A DNA stretch of 64,000 bases, taken from NCBI GenBank assembly GCA_030765525.1, contig JAVCCK010000019.1, positions 17,320-81,319 on the forward strand, read 5' to 3'. The position numbers and the translations under genes are program-made. This DNA comes from Candidatus Lernaella stagnicola. Its GTDB lineage: Bacteria; Lernaellota; Lernaellaia; Lernaellales; Lernaellaceae. Under the pieces are notes generated by a model, which was not told the DNA's origin, ran no database searches, and was given only the letters and a program-made list of their open reading frames with translations. Below, piece after piece: positions 9,515 through 18,765 of this stretch (positions within the stretch are counted from its first letter, which is position 1; the number at the start of each line of letters is the position of its first letter).

Positions 9515-12220
9515 TTAGTTAGAGACAGGCAGGCCCGGCGGGTCGAATTCGCCGTTGCAGTCGGTGTCGACCCAAATCGGGTTCGTGATGCCGAAGACGC
9601 GCTCGGTGTTAACCGGGTGCAGCGTGGCGCTCGTATGCCCGGCCGCGATCACGAAGTACGAGTCCTGCGTGATGGCCAGGGTGATCGTGTCGTCGTAACG
9701 CACGACATCCGTGGAGGCCGGCAGCGCGACTTCCGCCGCCAGCGTGCCATGATTGGTGTACACGCGCAGGTAGTCGGTAGCCACCCACGGCGCGGCTTGC
9801 ACGACGATCTCCAAATCCACCGTGCCGCCGTCGGCGCAGGTGTACAGCCCGCCAATGCTTTCATCGCCGATGAAAAAGTCGATCAACACGCCGTTGGACA
9901 CTTGGTTTTGATGCGCCAAAATCGCCGCGACCATGTCGTCCGGATCGGCCGTGGTCGGGTCGTCGTCAGACATCGAAAACACATTCCGCGGATTGCCCAA
10001 GGTGTTGCTTGTCGTGTGAGAGTCGGAGTTTCCGGTCATCGTGTACGTGTATCCCTGATCCAGGAAACTGTACCAATCCGCGAGCGCTCCTTCGTCGTTG
10101 TTGCCCGAGTTGAACACTTCGATGGCGTCGAAGTTCTCGGTCCAGCGCCGTTCGTCCACCGAATCCACGCCCGCGGCCGGGTCGTAACCCACCCAATCGA
10201 ACCAAGCGGTGCTTGCCCGTGGGTGATTGATCTGAACAACTTGCGCCCCGAACTCGTTGCGGGCGATATCGAAGATCTCGTCGAATTCGTGCCGTCCCGC
10301 CGAGCCGCCGTTTTCGTCGTATTCCACCAGACGAATCGAGTAGTAGTCGTTCGCCGCCGGATCCGCGACCAGCGGCCACGCGTTGGTGTGACCAAACACC
10401 GGGCTGATCTCGCAACCGACAACCGGCTGCAGCCACGCGTCGGCCCCGGTCGCCGCGGCAATCGGCCCGTAATTCGACAGCGTGTCGTGGTCGGTGATGA
10501 CCGGCATTTCAATGCCCTCGGCCGCGAGTTCTTTTATCCGCGACGTCGCCAATGCCTGCGAATCAATCGAATACTGTGTGTGAATGTGAAAGTCTGCGGT
10601 CATGTACCCGGTGCTGTCCACAACCCGTTCGATGCTTTCTTCCAGCAAGACCGTCTCGCCCGCTTCGATCGTCACATTCGCCTTGGCGATGTCGTACTCG
10701 AAGCCGCGGGAGACCGTGACCGTATAATCGCCCGGCATGATTCGTTCGGTGCCCATACCGGTCACCATCCAAATTCGATGCGCGACTCCGGCGGTCGCCG
10801 GCGCGTTGTAACCCGTTTGGAACGAAAGCTTGGCCGCCACCGGATTGCCGCCGCCGTCGGTGATGTCGTAGGAGAAAATCCCGGCATCGCCGAGCACGAT
10901 TTCCGCATCCGCCTTCTGCCCGCGCGACACGGTGACATCCAACGGGGCCGAGTCGGTGCGTCCCGGTCCGCTCGCCACCAGCGTGTAGTCGCCGGGTTCC
11001 ACCTCCAGCGAAAACGCCCCGGTTTCGTCGGGCCAGATCAGGCTGACGTAGTTCTGCCCGGCGGGTCGGTCGTCGGTGACCATGACTTCAATCAGTTCGT
11101 AGTCATCGCTGCCCACCGGCAGGTTGATCTGGCCGGTCAACACGGCGGAATCGGTCACGCCGTCGTATTGGTTGATGATCGCGGGAAACATGTCGGTGTC
11201 GCCGTCGCCCACCAGGAACAAGCGCTCGTATGTGGCCTGGCCCATGGGCTCGATGTTAAGCACCGTGTCGATCAGCGGCACGATTTCACCATCCACGTAC
11301 GGCGCCCAGAACCGGTGGTCCGGCGCGTTCGTGGCCAAGGCGTACGATACCGTTTGCCACATCCGGTTGACGCCGCCGATCCATCGCAGACCGGCAAGCA
11401 AATCGAAGTCGTCCATGTTGAAACCGGAGCGCGGACCAAACGGCCGCGTCTCATCGCCCCAGAAAGGCAGGTCGGCCATCAGCACATGCCGCGTCGTGTT
11501 GGATCGGTCGATCAAGGTCGTGCGAATCGTCAGGTAGTCCGCATCCGGCAACAGGATGTAATCGTTCACGACCGTCAGTTCGTAGTCCCACGTCGGCGCG
11601 ATGCTGTCGACCAAATGAATGCCGCCGTCTTTCCCCGCGACGCGGATCATCGCCTCGCCATCGGCACCTGACTCAACGATTTGGACTTCCTTGGCCAGGA
11701 ACCCACGCGCCAGGCCGATCATCTGCTCCAAGCCCCACAGGCCGTCGGCTCCCGCTTCTTCCGGCGGACGAGCGCGGTCGGCGTCGATCACGTTGCCCGC
11801 GTAGCCGGTCCAGCCAATGCCCGAGTGCTGCGGCGAACGGATAATGAATTCGACTTGGGAATTATAGATTTTGTAGTCGCCGATTTCGGCGCGCGCCCGC
11901 GGCCCGCCGATCAGTTCGTCCACGTCGGTAATCATGCCGGCCCGCACTTCGCCGGGTCCCAGCGGTGTGGACAAGTCATCCCAAGGCGCCACGGTGTCGT
12001 TGTCGTCATCGTCGTCACCCGGGGTGGTATCGTCGTCGTCGCCGGGTGTTGTGTCATCGTTATTGTCGTCGTTGTTATCGTCGTCGTCGTCGTCCGACGG
12101 GGTGTCGTTATCGTCGTTGTCATCGTCATCGTCATCGTCATCGCATGCCGCCACGGCCAAGAGCGATGCAGCCAGCATAACGATAATCAATAGCGGTAGG
12201 AGGGTTTTGAATCGATTCAT
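9515..12220 (-). CDS. Asp-tethered lipoprotein with PHP-type (CehA/McbA-like) metallohydrolase domain
   Basis: 901-residue exported lipoprotein. The signal peptide ends AVAAC (Cys26). Residues 27-75 are almost only Asp and Asn with a few TTPG spacers. A beta-rich middle part follows, with carboxypeptidase-regulatory-like folds around 400-530. The C-terminal part holds a PHP metal-binding domain: HIH at 545-547, TDHD at 576-579, NHP near 666 and SDSH near 732-735. CehA/McbA proteins of this type hydrolyse phosphoesters or carbaryl-type esters; the substrate here is unknown. The ATG at 12220 follows GAGAGG; a 14-residue upstream extension is not needed. Asp at +2 after the Cys would mean inner-membrane retention by the E. 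coli Lol rule, but this rule may not hold here. Confidence 0.85.
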   Translation of the reverse strand: MNRFKTLLPLLIIVMLAASLLAVAACDDDDDDDDNDDNDTPSDDDDDDNNDDNNDDTTPGDDDDTTPGDDDDDNDTVAPWDDLSTPLGPGEVRAGMITDVDELIGGPRARAEIGDYKIYNSQVEFIIRSPQHSGIGWTGYAGNVIDADRARPPEEAGADGLWGLEQMIGLARGFLAKEVQIVESGADGEAMIRVAGKDGGIHLVDSIAPTWDYELTVVNDYILLPDADYLTIRTTLIDRSNTTRHVLMADLPFWGDETRPFGPRSGFNMDDFDLLAGLRWIGGVNRMWQTVSYALATNAPDHRFWAPYVDGEIVPLIDTVLNIEPMGQATYERLFLVGDGDTDMFPAIINQYDGVTDSAVLTGQINLPVGSDDYELIEVMVTDDRPAGQNYVSLIWPDETGAFSLEVEPGDYTLVASGPGRTDSAPLDVTVSRGQKADAEIVLGDAGIFSYDITDGGGNPVAAKLSFQTGYNAPATAGVAHRIWMVTGMGTERIMPGDYTVTVSRGFEYDIAKANVTIEAGETVLLEESIERVVDSTGYMTADFHIHTQYSIDSQALATSRIKELAAEGIEMPVITDHDTLSNYGPIAAATGADAWLQPVVGCEISPVFGHTNAWPLVADPAANDYYSIRLVEYDENGGSAGRHEFDEIFDIARNEFGAQVVQINHPRASTAWFDWVGYDPAAGVDSVDERRWTENFDAIEVFNSGNNDEGALADWYSFLDQGYTYTMTGNSDSHTTSNTLGNPRNVFSMSDDDPTTADPDDMVAAILAHQNQVSNGVLIDFFIGDESIGGLYTCADGGTVDLEIVVQAAPWVATDYLRVYTNHGTLAAEVALPASTDVVRYDDTITLAITQDSYFVIAAGHTSATLHPVNTERVFGITNPIWVDTDCNGEFDPPGLPVSN
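11996..12142 (-). repeat. Low-complexity Asp/Asn codon run (PHP lipoprotein tether)
   Basis: About 147 bases made almost only of GAC, GAT and AAC codons on the minus strand, coding residues 27-75. Two Asp-rich blocks separated by TTPG suggest repeat slippage. Asp codons GAC and GAT are mixed, so the protein property rather than the exact DNA seems to be kept. Confidence 0.85.
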
Positions 12221-12240
12221 TGATGAGACCTCTCGCGATA

Positions 12241-12269
12241 AACCGTCATCGAACCAAACCATGACGGTT
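12241..12269. promoter_or_regulatory. Perfect 9-bp inverted repeat upstream of the PHP lipoprotein gene
   Basis: AACCGTCAT at 12241-12249 and ATGACGGTT at 12261-12269 are exact reverse complements with an 11-base spacer. A second inverted pair overlaps it, CGAACC at 12250-12255 and GGTTCG at 12266-12271, so two hairpins could form that exclude each other. It sits 21-49 bases upstream of the ATG at 12220. It could be an operator or a leader hairpin. The rest of the 428-bp gap 12221-12648 is AT-rich near 12270 and 12500-12570; apart from the sigma-54 site I see no gene in it. Confidence 0.55.
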
Positions 12270-12601
12270 CGTTATTAATTTTGCTCATGTATGTTAAGCG
12301 CCCGACCCCGAAAAGCAACGAAATGCCGCGCGATTTTCGACCACGACCCGCGTTTTCCATCCACCGCGCCGCGTCGAATATCCGCGGCACGTCAAACACG
12401 ATTGCAGCGCTGAATTTCCCGCGCTCCGCTGGTTCCTATGCGCTGCCTGGGAACGGCAGCCGGAGCCCTTTTCCACTTTGATTTCAATATGTTGATAGCG
12501 TATCGTGCTCGGTTTCGGCCGGGTTGCGCGCGAATATCAAAAGCCATCTAAAAAAACATAAATAGCTGTAATGTAGCGGCTTTACCGTCTGCTCCTCCTT
12601 G

Positions 12602-12618
12602 TTGGCACGCGCCTTGCT
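12602..12618 (+). promoter_or_regulatory. Sigma-54 (RpoN) promoter, consensus -24/-12
   Basis: TTGGCACG-N4-TTGCT matches the RpoN consensus (YTGGCACG-N4-TTGCW) at every fixed base. The invariant GG lies at 12604-12605 and GC at 12616-12617 with the required spacing. Transcription would start near 12629, just before the GGAAAAGGAG ribosome site of the lipoprotein gene at 12649. Such a promoter needs an enhancer-binding AAA+ activator; none is encoded in the window. Confidence 0.85.
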
Positions 12619-12648
12619 CTATCTATCCAACGGAAAAGGAGCGAAACG

Positions 12649-13608
12649 ATGAAAAACAGCATCTTGATCCTACTCGCCGCTTTCTCTCTCCTTCTATCGG
12701 CCTGCGGCGCCATCGAAGATTTGATCGAAGATTCAACACGCCGGACCATTTCCATCTCCCGCACGATTCACGACGACGCTGCCGAGCGCGATGTGAAATC
12801 CGTAGCAGTTGCGCAAGGTTTGGTGATTCCGCCCGGCGGTTTTCGCGCAGCCGGACCGGTCAGCGTGGACCGTCTTTCCGACAGCATCGAGGTATCGCGA
12901 CTGGGCATCGGCGAAACGCGCTTTTTCCTGCGCGGCGTGCTGCGAAACGAAAGCGCGCAAACCACCGTCGTGACACTTGGCGCGGTGCCCAACGGCGATC
13001 CGGCGCAAGCGATCAATATCGGCACGATTACCCTCGCCCCCTATGAGAACCTGCGTTTGGAATCGGCGGCCGACCTGCCCGGCGCGGGTGAGATCATCCA
13101 CCAAAACCTGACCGATTTGTTCAGTGTTTTGACCGACGAGTACCTGCTCGAAGCGGTAGTTTACCAAAGCGGAAATGCCCCGCTCATCGTGGAAAACCTC
13201 AAGTTCGCCGCCCTGCCGGTGTACTGGAAAACCAAGTCATTTGAAGACGATGGCATCAAAAGCTACAAGAAACACCTCGACGGAATCCACGATGCGATGC
13301 TGAAGGGATCGGTCACCAACAAGGGCGACAGCACCGCCGAAGTGCGCGTTTACATGTACGGCAGCGAAGAGTTCGACGCGGAAAAAAGCCTGATCGCGCA
13401 AGCCTATCTCGCGCCCGGTGAAACCATCTCCGGTTACGACATGACCCGCGACGGCGGCGAATCGGAAATCGAGAGCGTTTTCAAAGATTTGATCGACGGC
13501 GACGAAGTTTTCTACGACTTTGTGGTGGTCAGCAAGAACCCGGTTTCGGTGATTAGCAACGAACTGCGAGCCGAAATTCGCATCGATGTTGTAGCCAATA
13601 TCTTCTAG
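12649..13608 (+). CDS. Lipoprotein of unknown function under sigma-54 control
   Basis: 319-residue lipoprotein; the signal peptide ends LLSAC (Cys19). The mature part appears all-beta, with two stretches that look like Ig/FN3-type sandwich domains (about 85-150 and 225-315), and short acidic patches. No catalytic motif was found and I do not recognise a family. The ATG follows AAGGAG at ideal spacing, the sigma-54 promoter is about 20 bases upstream of the leader, and a strong terminator follows, so this is a single-gene transcription unit. Sigma-54 genes in related bacteria often serve development, motility or surface structures, but that is only context. Confidence 0.85.
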   Translation: MKNSILILLAAFSLLLSACGAIEDLIEDSTRRTISISRTIHDDAAERDVKSVAVAQGLVIPPGGFRAAGPVSVDRLSDSIEVSRLGIGETRFFLRGVLRNESAQTTVVTLGAVPNGDPAQAINIGTITLAPYENLRLESAADLPGAGEIIHQNLTDLFSVLTDEYLLEAVVYQSGNAPLIVENLKFAALPVYWKTKSFEDDGIKSYKKHLDGIHDAMLKGSVTNKGDSTAEVRVYMYGSEEFDAEKSLIAQAYLAPGETISGYDMTRDGGESEIESVFKDLIDGDEVFYDFVVVSKNPVSVISNELRAEIRIDVVANIF

Positions 13609-13638
13609 CCCCCTGCGGCATAACCTCCTCTCGTCCAT

Positions 13639-13669
13639 GGAGCCCGAGTTCCCCGGGCTCCTTTCTTTT
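13639..13669 (+). terminator. Rho-independent terminator
   Basis: GGAGCCCG (13639-13646) pairs with CGGGCTCC (13654-13661) around a 7-base loop and is followed by TTTCTTTT. It lies 30 bases after the stop of the lipoprotein gene at 13608. The stretch from here to 13825 holds nothing I can identify. Confidence 0.85.
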
Positions 13670-13825
13670 GCCTGGAAAATTTGTGACCAGGACGCTAAAA
13701 CGCGGCGCAGCGAACCTCGCATGTGTCCGCTCGGCCGCCGACCAACGACCGGATAGTGTCCGATTCGGCGGCAATTTACGTCCACACGACGCCTTTAAGA
13801 GCGCAACCTAAGCTGCCGGCAACCT

Positions 13826-14986
13826 CTATTTTTCCTGCCAGGTGATCAACTCCGCGTCGACCTCGGCCTGCATGCCGTCCCCGGCGTAGTCGCTTTTGAA
13901 GCGATCCCAGCCGCGCAGGCGATGGTTCAAAAAGGCCACGATGTACTTCTTGGCCAAGGCCTTGACCACCGTATGGTCGGCGGTGCCGACGTTGCAAGGA
14001 TCCAGCGGCAGTTGGGGCACGAAATCGGTGTGGTCGGCACCGCGGAAAGTGGTTTCGACCGAGGGCGGCGGCGAGTTGCCGAAAAATTGCTGGTAGTTGT
14101 CCTCGACCGGCGCACAGGCCTGGCCGAACACTTCCCGGCCGCTTTCCGAGCCGCCCAGGTAGAGCGTGGGCACGATCAGATCGGGGGCCAGGTCGGGGTT
14201 CACGCGGGGAAATCGTTCGGGGTCCGGATTCGGGATCGGGCCGGCGCCGTCGACCGGGTCGATGCCCGCCACGGCGTCGATACCGTTGTCGTAGATCGCC
14301 GCCAGCGTCGAGAGCTTGCCGCCCAGCGAGTGGCCCACTGCCGCCACGCGGGCGCGGTCGAGCAGCCCAAAGAGTTGCGACTGGTCATCCTGTGTTTCGC
14401 AACAAAGGGTGTTGGCAATAAAGAGCAAGTCGAGGGCCGACTCGCGGTGGTTGATTTTAGCCAGCGCCAGCGCGCCGGAGTAGGGCAGATTCGGCGCAAC
14501 GGCGACAAAGCCCCAGGTGGCGAGGCGTTCGGTGTATTCGCGCACCAGCAACTTGGTTCCGGAAAAGCCGTGAACGACCAAGACAATCGGGAACGGAGCG
14601 TCGTCCGCCGCGATGTTTTCACCGTCGCGCGAAGGGAAAAGGATTTCGGCGTCGATGTCACGATCCCGCGCCGCGTCGATGAATGTGCGCCGCACTTCCA
14701 CGAAGGAATACGGTCCTTCCTGCGCGGCGGGGATGCCGGGGTCGCCGATCGGCAGGTCGCCGGGCGTCAAATTACAGCACGGCGTGTACGGATGATTCAG
14801 GCCGTCATCGGCGTCGTCGTCGTTGTTATCATCATCATTGTTGTCATCATCATTATCGTCGTCGTTGTCGTCGTCATCGCTCGCGGCGTCGTTGTCATCG
14901 TCGTCGTCCTGAACGCAGGCGGCAACGAGCGACAAGGTCAGTAAAACGACGAGCATCAACATGATCCAGAACCGTCGGTAATCCAT
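13826..14986 (-). CDS. Asp-tethered alpha/beta-hydrolase lipoprotein (dienelactone-hydrolase/PAF-acetylhydrolase-like)
   Basis: 386-residue lipoprotein: signal peptide ending VAAC (Cys24), then an Asp/Asn run at 27-61, then an alpha/beta-hydrolase domain. The oxyanion-hole strand VLVVHGFSG, the nucleophile elbow GHSLGG and a late His (GADHTDF) are visible. Overall it resembles predicted dienelactone hydrolases, chlorophyllases and PAF acetylhydrolases; an ester or lipid substrate outside the cytoplasm is likely but not defined. GGAG lies before the ATG. It is transcribed away from the TPR gene at 15155; the 168-bp gap between them must hold both promoters. Confidence 0.85.
   Translation of the reverse strand: MDYRRFWIMLMLVVLLTLSLVAACVQDDDDDNDAASDDDDNDDDNDDDNNDDDNNDDDADDGLNHPYTPCCNLTPGDLPIGDPGIPAAQEGPYSFVEVRRTFIDAARDRDIDAEILFPSRDGENIAADDAPFPIVLVVHGFSGTKLLVREYTERLATWGFVAVAPNLPYSGALALAKINHRESALDLLFIANTLCCETQDDQSQLFGLLDRARVAAVGHSLGGKLSTLAAIYDNGIDAVAGIDPVDGAGPIPNPDPERFPRVNPDLAPDLIVPTLYLGGSESGREVFGQACAPVEDNYQQFFGNSPPPSVETTFRGADHTDFVPQLPLDPCNVGTADHTVVKALAKKYIVAFLNHRLRGWDRFKSDYAGDGMQAEVDAELITWQEK
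14804..14908 (-). repeat. Low-complexity Asp/Asn codon run (hydrolase lipoprotein tether)
   Basis: About 105 bases of GAC/GAT/AAC codons on the minus strand giving residues 27-61, in DDDN-type units. It is the same kind of acidic tether as in the PHP and PLC-like lipoproteins. Confidence 0.85.
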
Positions 14987-15154
14987 GAATTCTCCGTTGC
15001 GTTACGGTCACTCCGATATACCTAACTGACGTAAGACCGCCGCGCCGCATTGGCAAGGCTTTTTCCGGCGAAAGAGCGCCGTATTGAATCACGACGGGCA
15101 ATTCTGTACAGTCTCGCCACGATTTTCGGAGTCGAAAAGGAGATTCGCGCGCAG

Positions 15155-15976
15155 ATGAAGCAACGCAGATTAGTCAAAACTTTGTGCGGAGCACTGGCTA
15201 TCGGCATGATGTGCCTCGCGTTAACCGTCGCCGGTTGTCAGACGATGTTGCCGGCGCCCCAGGGCGTCCGTACGCTGCCCGACGATCCGTCGGAATTGAT
15301 GCGAATTGCCGAAACCACCTTCGACCGACGCGGGCCGACCGAAGCGGTATGGACCAGCTACCAAGCAGCCTGCCGTGTCGCCGCCGCTGATCCGCAAAAT
15401 GAAGCAGCGCAGTTTATGGTTGCGCGCGCGGCGAGTTGGCTGCTGGAATTCACCGACAACGATTTCCAGCGAAAAGACGTCGCCAAGGCCGGATACGAAG
15501 CGGCGCGATGCGCGTTGGAGCTGAGCGACAACAAGCGCGGCGCATACCATTTCCTGGCGGGCGCAAACCTGGGCTTTGCGCTGCGCGAAAGCTCGGCTCC
15601 GCACATGGGCGATGTCAAACACGTCCGTGATTACCTGCAAAGGGCGATTGAATTGGAGCCGGATTACAGCCGCGGCGCTGCGTTTCGAGCCCTTGGCATG
15701 TTGTTGCTTTATGCGCCAAGTTGGCCCATGAGCGTTGGTGATCCGGATGCCGCCATTGATATACTGCGGCAAGCGGTCCAGCGGTATCCGGACATGCCCG
15801 CCAATTGGGTGATGCTGGCCATCGCGTACTCGGAACTGGGCCGCAAGGCCGAAGCGCTGGCCGCGGCACGCGAGGCGAAAATGACGCTCGGCGCCGATGC
15901 CGGTCTATGGGGCGTGCCGGGGCACCGTTGGCAGAGTCGCATTGATTCTCTGCGCGCCAAGTTCAACGGCCCCTAA
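15155..15976 (+). CDS. TPR-type lipoprotein resembling TRAP-transporter T component (TatT)
   Basis: 273-residue helical-repeat lipoprotein; the signal peptide ends TVAGC (Cys28). The mature part is made of TPR-like helix pairs, with a segment of the type ALGMLLLYAP...VGDPDAA that resembles TatT proteins, which accompany periplasmic binding proteins in TRAP-type systems. The ATG at 15155 is chosen because AAAAGGAG lies upstream and the signal peptide starts there; 35 extra in-frame residues would not be signal-like. It begins an operon with the MMPL transporter 14 bp downstream. It probably acts as an envelope scaffold or substrate-binding partner for that transporter. TatT assignment is from pattern only. 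Confidence 0.8.
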   Translation: MKQRRLVKTLCGALAIGMMCLALTVAGCQTMLPAPQGVRTLPDDPSELMRIAETTFDRRGPTEAVWTSYQAACRVAAADPQNEAAQFMVARAASWLLEFTDNDFQRKDVAKAGYEAARCALELSDNKRGAYHFLAGANLGFALRESSAPHMGDVKHVRDYLQRAIELEPDYSRGAAFRALGMLLLYAPSWPMSVGDPDAAIDILRQAVQRYPDMPANWVMLAIAYSELGRKAEALAAAREAKMTLGADAGLWGVPGHRWQSRIDSLRAKFNGP

Positions 15977-15990
15977 GGAGAACTGATCGG

Positions 15991-18726
15991 GTGAGAAACG
16001 CCCACCGCAAACCGTTGCGCGACAAGCTGTTCCTGGCCCTGGCCGGTTTGGCGATTCGCCATCGTCTTCGGGTTTTTGTGGCGGTCGGATTGGTCACGCT
16101 GTTGGCCGTGTCGGCTTTGCCGTTTCTGAAACTGCGCACTACCCGCCAGGGCATGCACCCGCCCGACCTACCCGAGCAAATTCGCTACGAACGCTTCTTG
16201 GAAGATTTCGGCACGGCGACGCAACTGGTCATTCTGCTCGAAGGCGACACCGACGCAGTCAAGGCGGCGGCCGATGCCGTGGCGGCCGAGCTTGGTCAGA
16301 ACGGCGACTGGGTTCGCAACGTGTTCTACCGCGTCGACCTCGCGTACTTCGAGCGCATCGGCCCCTATTTCCTACCGCTGGATTCCCTGCAAACCGCCGA
16401 CGCGTGGCTGGCCGGTCACGAAGCCGAACTGCGTGGCCTTCTCGCGTCTCCTTCAGCGGCGACGGCCTTGGCGCAATTGGCGCAACTGGGCGGCTCGGCG
16501 AAAATCGACTTCGCGCAAATCGAAAAGCAGTTGGCCGGCCTGCAACAAGGGCTCGACGGTTGGAAACGTTTCCTCACCGGGGAGGAAGAAAACGTCGCGT
16601 TATTCGGCCCGGAATCGTTCGAGGAACTCCTGCCGCCGGGTTCGGCCGAGATGCTTGCCGCCGAAGGTTACTTGCTCGGCAAGGATCGGCGCAGCGCGCT
16701 GCTTTTCGTTCAGCCGGCGAAGACGACCGACGACTGCGGGTTTATCTCGCCGTTCATGGCCTACAGCCGCGCGGCGACGGCCGCGGCGCTGAAGTCGCAT
16801 CCCGGCGTTACGGCGGGCTTTACCGGTTGGCCGGTGGCGGTGGACGAGGAAGTGTCGATGATGAAGCGCGACCTGCTGGTCGTATCGCTTTTTTCGACAC
16901 TGGTCATTTTACTGCTGCTGTACGTTTCGTTCCGGTCGCTGACCAAATCGGCGCTCGTGTTCGTGCCCTTGGTATTCGGCGTGTTGTGGAACACGGCGCT
17001 GATCTACCTGCTTGTCGGGTATCTCAGCTACTTCACGACGGTGTTCATCGGGCTGCTGTTCAGTTTGGGCACCGGCTACGGCATTATTTTCATGCGGCGT
17101 TTCCGCGAAGAATTAATCGAGGGCTACGACACCGAGCGGGCCATGGAGCGCACCTTTGTCGGCGCCGGACCCGGCATCGCAACTTCAGCCGTTACGACCA
17201 TCGCCGCCTTCGTGGCGATTTCACTGTTCGATGTGCCGGCTTTCTCGCAAATGGGCATCGTTTCGGCCACCGGGATGTTGTGCCTGCTGGTAGCCACAAT
17301 GCTCATCCTGCCGCCGCTGATGATGGTCTTCCGCGAGAAGATCAAGTCGCAGGCGCACATTCGCGTAGTCGGCGCGGGCGCGCTGGAATGGGCGTGGCGG
17401 CAAGTGGCGCGGGCGCCCCTGTTGTTTCTGCTGTGCGGCGCGGCGGTCATTCCGGCGGCGATTTTTCTCGTGCCGCGAGTCGGCTTCGACTACGACGTGA
17501 ACCATCTCCTGCCCGCCGACAGCGAAACGCGGGTGGTCGCCGAGCGGCTCGAACAGGTGATGGGGCAGCAAACGCAGTTCATTGCCGTCACCGCCGACAA
17601 TCTGGAACAAGTGCGGCGTCTCCAGGAAAAAATCGCCGCGTTGCCCACAGTGGCGAAAATCGAATCCGCGGCGTCGATGCTGCCGCCGAACCTCGAGGAA
17701 AAGCGCGCGGCGTTGCTGCGTCTCCACAAGCGCGTCGCCGCGTGGCCCGCACCGCAACCGCCTCCGACCCCCGACACCGAGGCATTGGCGGCGCAGCTTC
17801 GCGCGTTCGCCGCGGAACTGGCCGGTCACCAGGAAGCAGCCTTTGCCGAAGGACGGGGGAATCTCGTGACGGCGCTGGGCGAAACATCGGCGAGCCTGGA
17901 AGCGATTGCCGTCGCGTTGTCGGCCCCCGGCGCGGCGGATCGCGAACACCGGTTTGAGATGTCGCTGGTGGCGGCGTTCGACGATTTGCGGGGCCGCCTC
18001 GCCACCGCCGCGACGAGCGAGCCGTTGAGCTTGGCGTCGCTGCCCGAGGATCTGCGCTTGCGCTTCGTGGGCAGCTCGGGACGCCTGGCGCTCATGGTCT
18101 TTCCGAAAGAAGAAATTTGGGACCCGGATTTCCTGGCCCGCTTTGTCGATGAGGTCACCGGCGCGGCGCAAGAGGTGTTGGGCAAGAACGAGGGCGAGCA
18201 AAACACGGCCGGTTTCGCCGTCGTGTACCGGCAAACCTCCAAGCTGATTTGGAACGGCTTGCGACGCGCCCTGCTGTTGACGCTGGTGTTCGTCGCGCTG
18301 CTGCTCCTGATCGATTTTCGGCGACCGATGCCGGCGCTGCTCGCCGCGGTGCCGTTTGTGGTGAGCATGGGCGCGACCCTGAGCTTGCTCGCGCTGGCCG
18401 GGCGTTCGCTGAACATGGCCAGCCAGTTGGCGCTGCCGGTGCTCATTGGGATCGGCGTGGATTTCGGCGTGCACACCGTCCACCGCTGGCTCGAACCCGA
18501 CGGCGTGGACCTCGCGAAAGTCGTGCGCACGATCGGCGGCGCGGTATGGCTGGCGGGCGCAACGAACATGACGGGATTCGGCGCTCTGTTGCTGGCGCGT
18601 TACGTCGGCCTGGCTCACTTCGGGGCGATTTTGTTCGTCGGCATTTTCCTCGCGTTCGGCGGCGCCCTACTGGGAATTCCCGCAGCCATTGCCGCCTTGC
18701 GTCTGGATCGTCGTTCCGCAAAATAG
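15991..18726 (+). CDS. MMPL/RND-superfamily transporter
   Basis: 911-residue inner-membrane transporter. It has two repeats of one helix, a large periplasmic loop and five helices (first half about 20-470, second about 475-905), the layout of MMPL and HpnN-type RND exporters. The second periplasmic loop holds Ala/Gln-rich helices likely to form coiled coil. The start is GTG with AAGGAG just upstream. Such proteins usually move lipids or hydrophobic molecules with proton energy. No hopanoid genes lie near, so hpnN is not claimed. It sits between a TatT-like lipoprotein and a binding protein, suggesting a multi-part envelope transport system. No RND adaptor or TolC-like protein is encoded here. 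Confidence 0.9.
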   Translation: MRNAHRKPLRDKLFLALAGLAIRHRLRVFVAVGLVTLLAVSALPFLKLRTTRQGMHPPDLPEQIRYERFLEDFGTATQLVILLEGDTDAVKAAADAVAAELGQNGDWVRNVFYRVDLAYFERIGPYFLPLDSLQTADAWLAGHEAELRGLLASPSAATALAQLAQLGGSAKIDFAQIEKQLAGLQQGLDGWKRFLTGEEENVALFGPESFEELLPPGSAEMLAAEGYLLGKDRRSALLFVQPAKTTDDCGFISPFMAYSRAATAAALKSHPGVTAGFTGWPVAVDEEVSMMKRDLLVVSLFSTLVILLLLYVSFRSLTKSALVFVPLVFGVLWNTALIYLLVGYLSYFTTVFIGLLFSLGTGYGIIFMRRFREELIEGYDTERAMERTFVGAGPGIATSAVTTIAAFVAISLFDVPAFSQMGIVSATGMLCLLVATMLILPPLMMVFREKIKSQAHIRVVGAGALEWAWRQVARAPLLFLLCGAAVIPAAIFLVPRVGFDYDVNHLLPADSETRVVAERLEQVMGQQTQFIAVTADNLEQVRRLQEKIAALPTVAKIESAASMLPPNLEEKRAALLRLHKRVAAWPAPQPPPTPDTEALAAQLRAFAAELAGHQEAAFAEGRGNLVTALGETSASLEAIAVALSAPGAADREHRFEMSLVAAFDDLRGRLATAATSEPLSLASLPEDLRLRFVGSSGRLALMVFPKEEIWDPDFLARFVDEVTGAAQEVLGKNEGEQNTAGFAVVYRQTSKLIWNGLRRALLLTLVFVALLLLIDFRRPMPALLAAVPFVVSMGATLSLLALAGRSLNMASQLALPVLIGIGVDFGVHTVHRWLEPDGVDLAKVVRTIGGAVWLAGATNMTGFGALLLARYVGLAHFGAILFVGIFLAFGGALLGIPAAIAALRLDRRSAK

Positions 18727-18765
18727 AGACAGCACAACTTCCTATCGATTTGCCAAGGAGCCGCC

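Noticed and set aside
8807-11671. Long open frame of 954 residues on the plus strand
   Set aside because: It is antisense to tldD and the PHP lipoprotein, is rich in Arg, His and Val without domains, and arises from the GC-rich codon pattern of the real genes on the other strand. The same applies to similar frames such as 4580-6346.
11996-12142. Repeat-rich DNA as a CRISPR array or microsatellite
   Set aside because: There are no unique spacers and the reading frame is kept, so it is a coding low-complexity Asp/Asn run.
15991-18726. hpnN hopanoid transporter
   Set aside because: MMPL layout fits, but no hopanoid gene is in the window, so only the superfamily is claimed.
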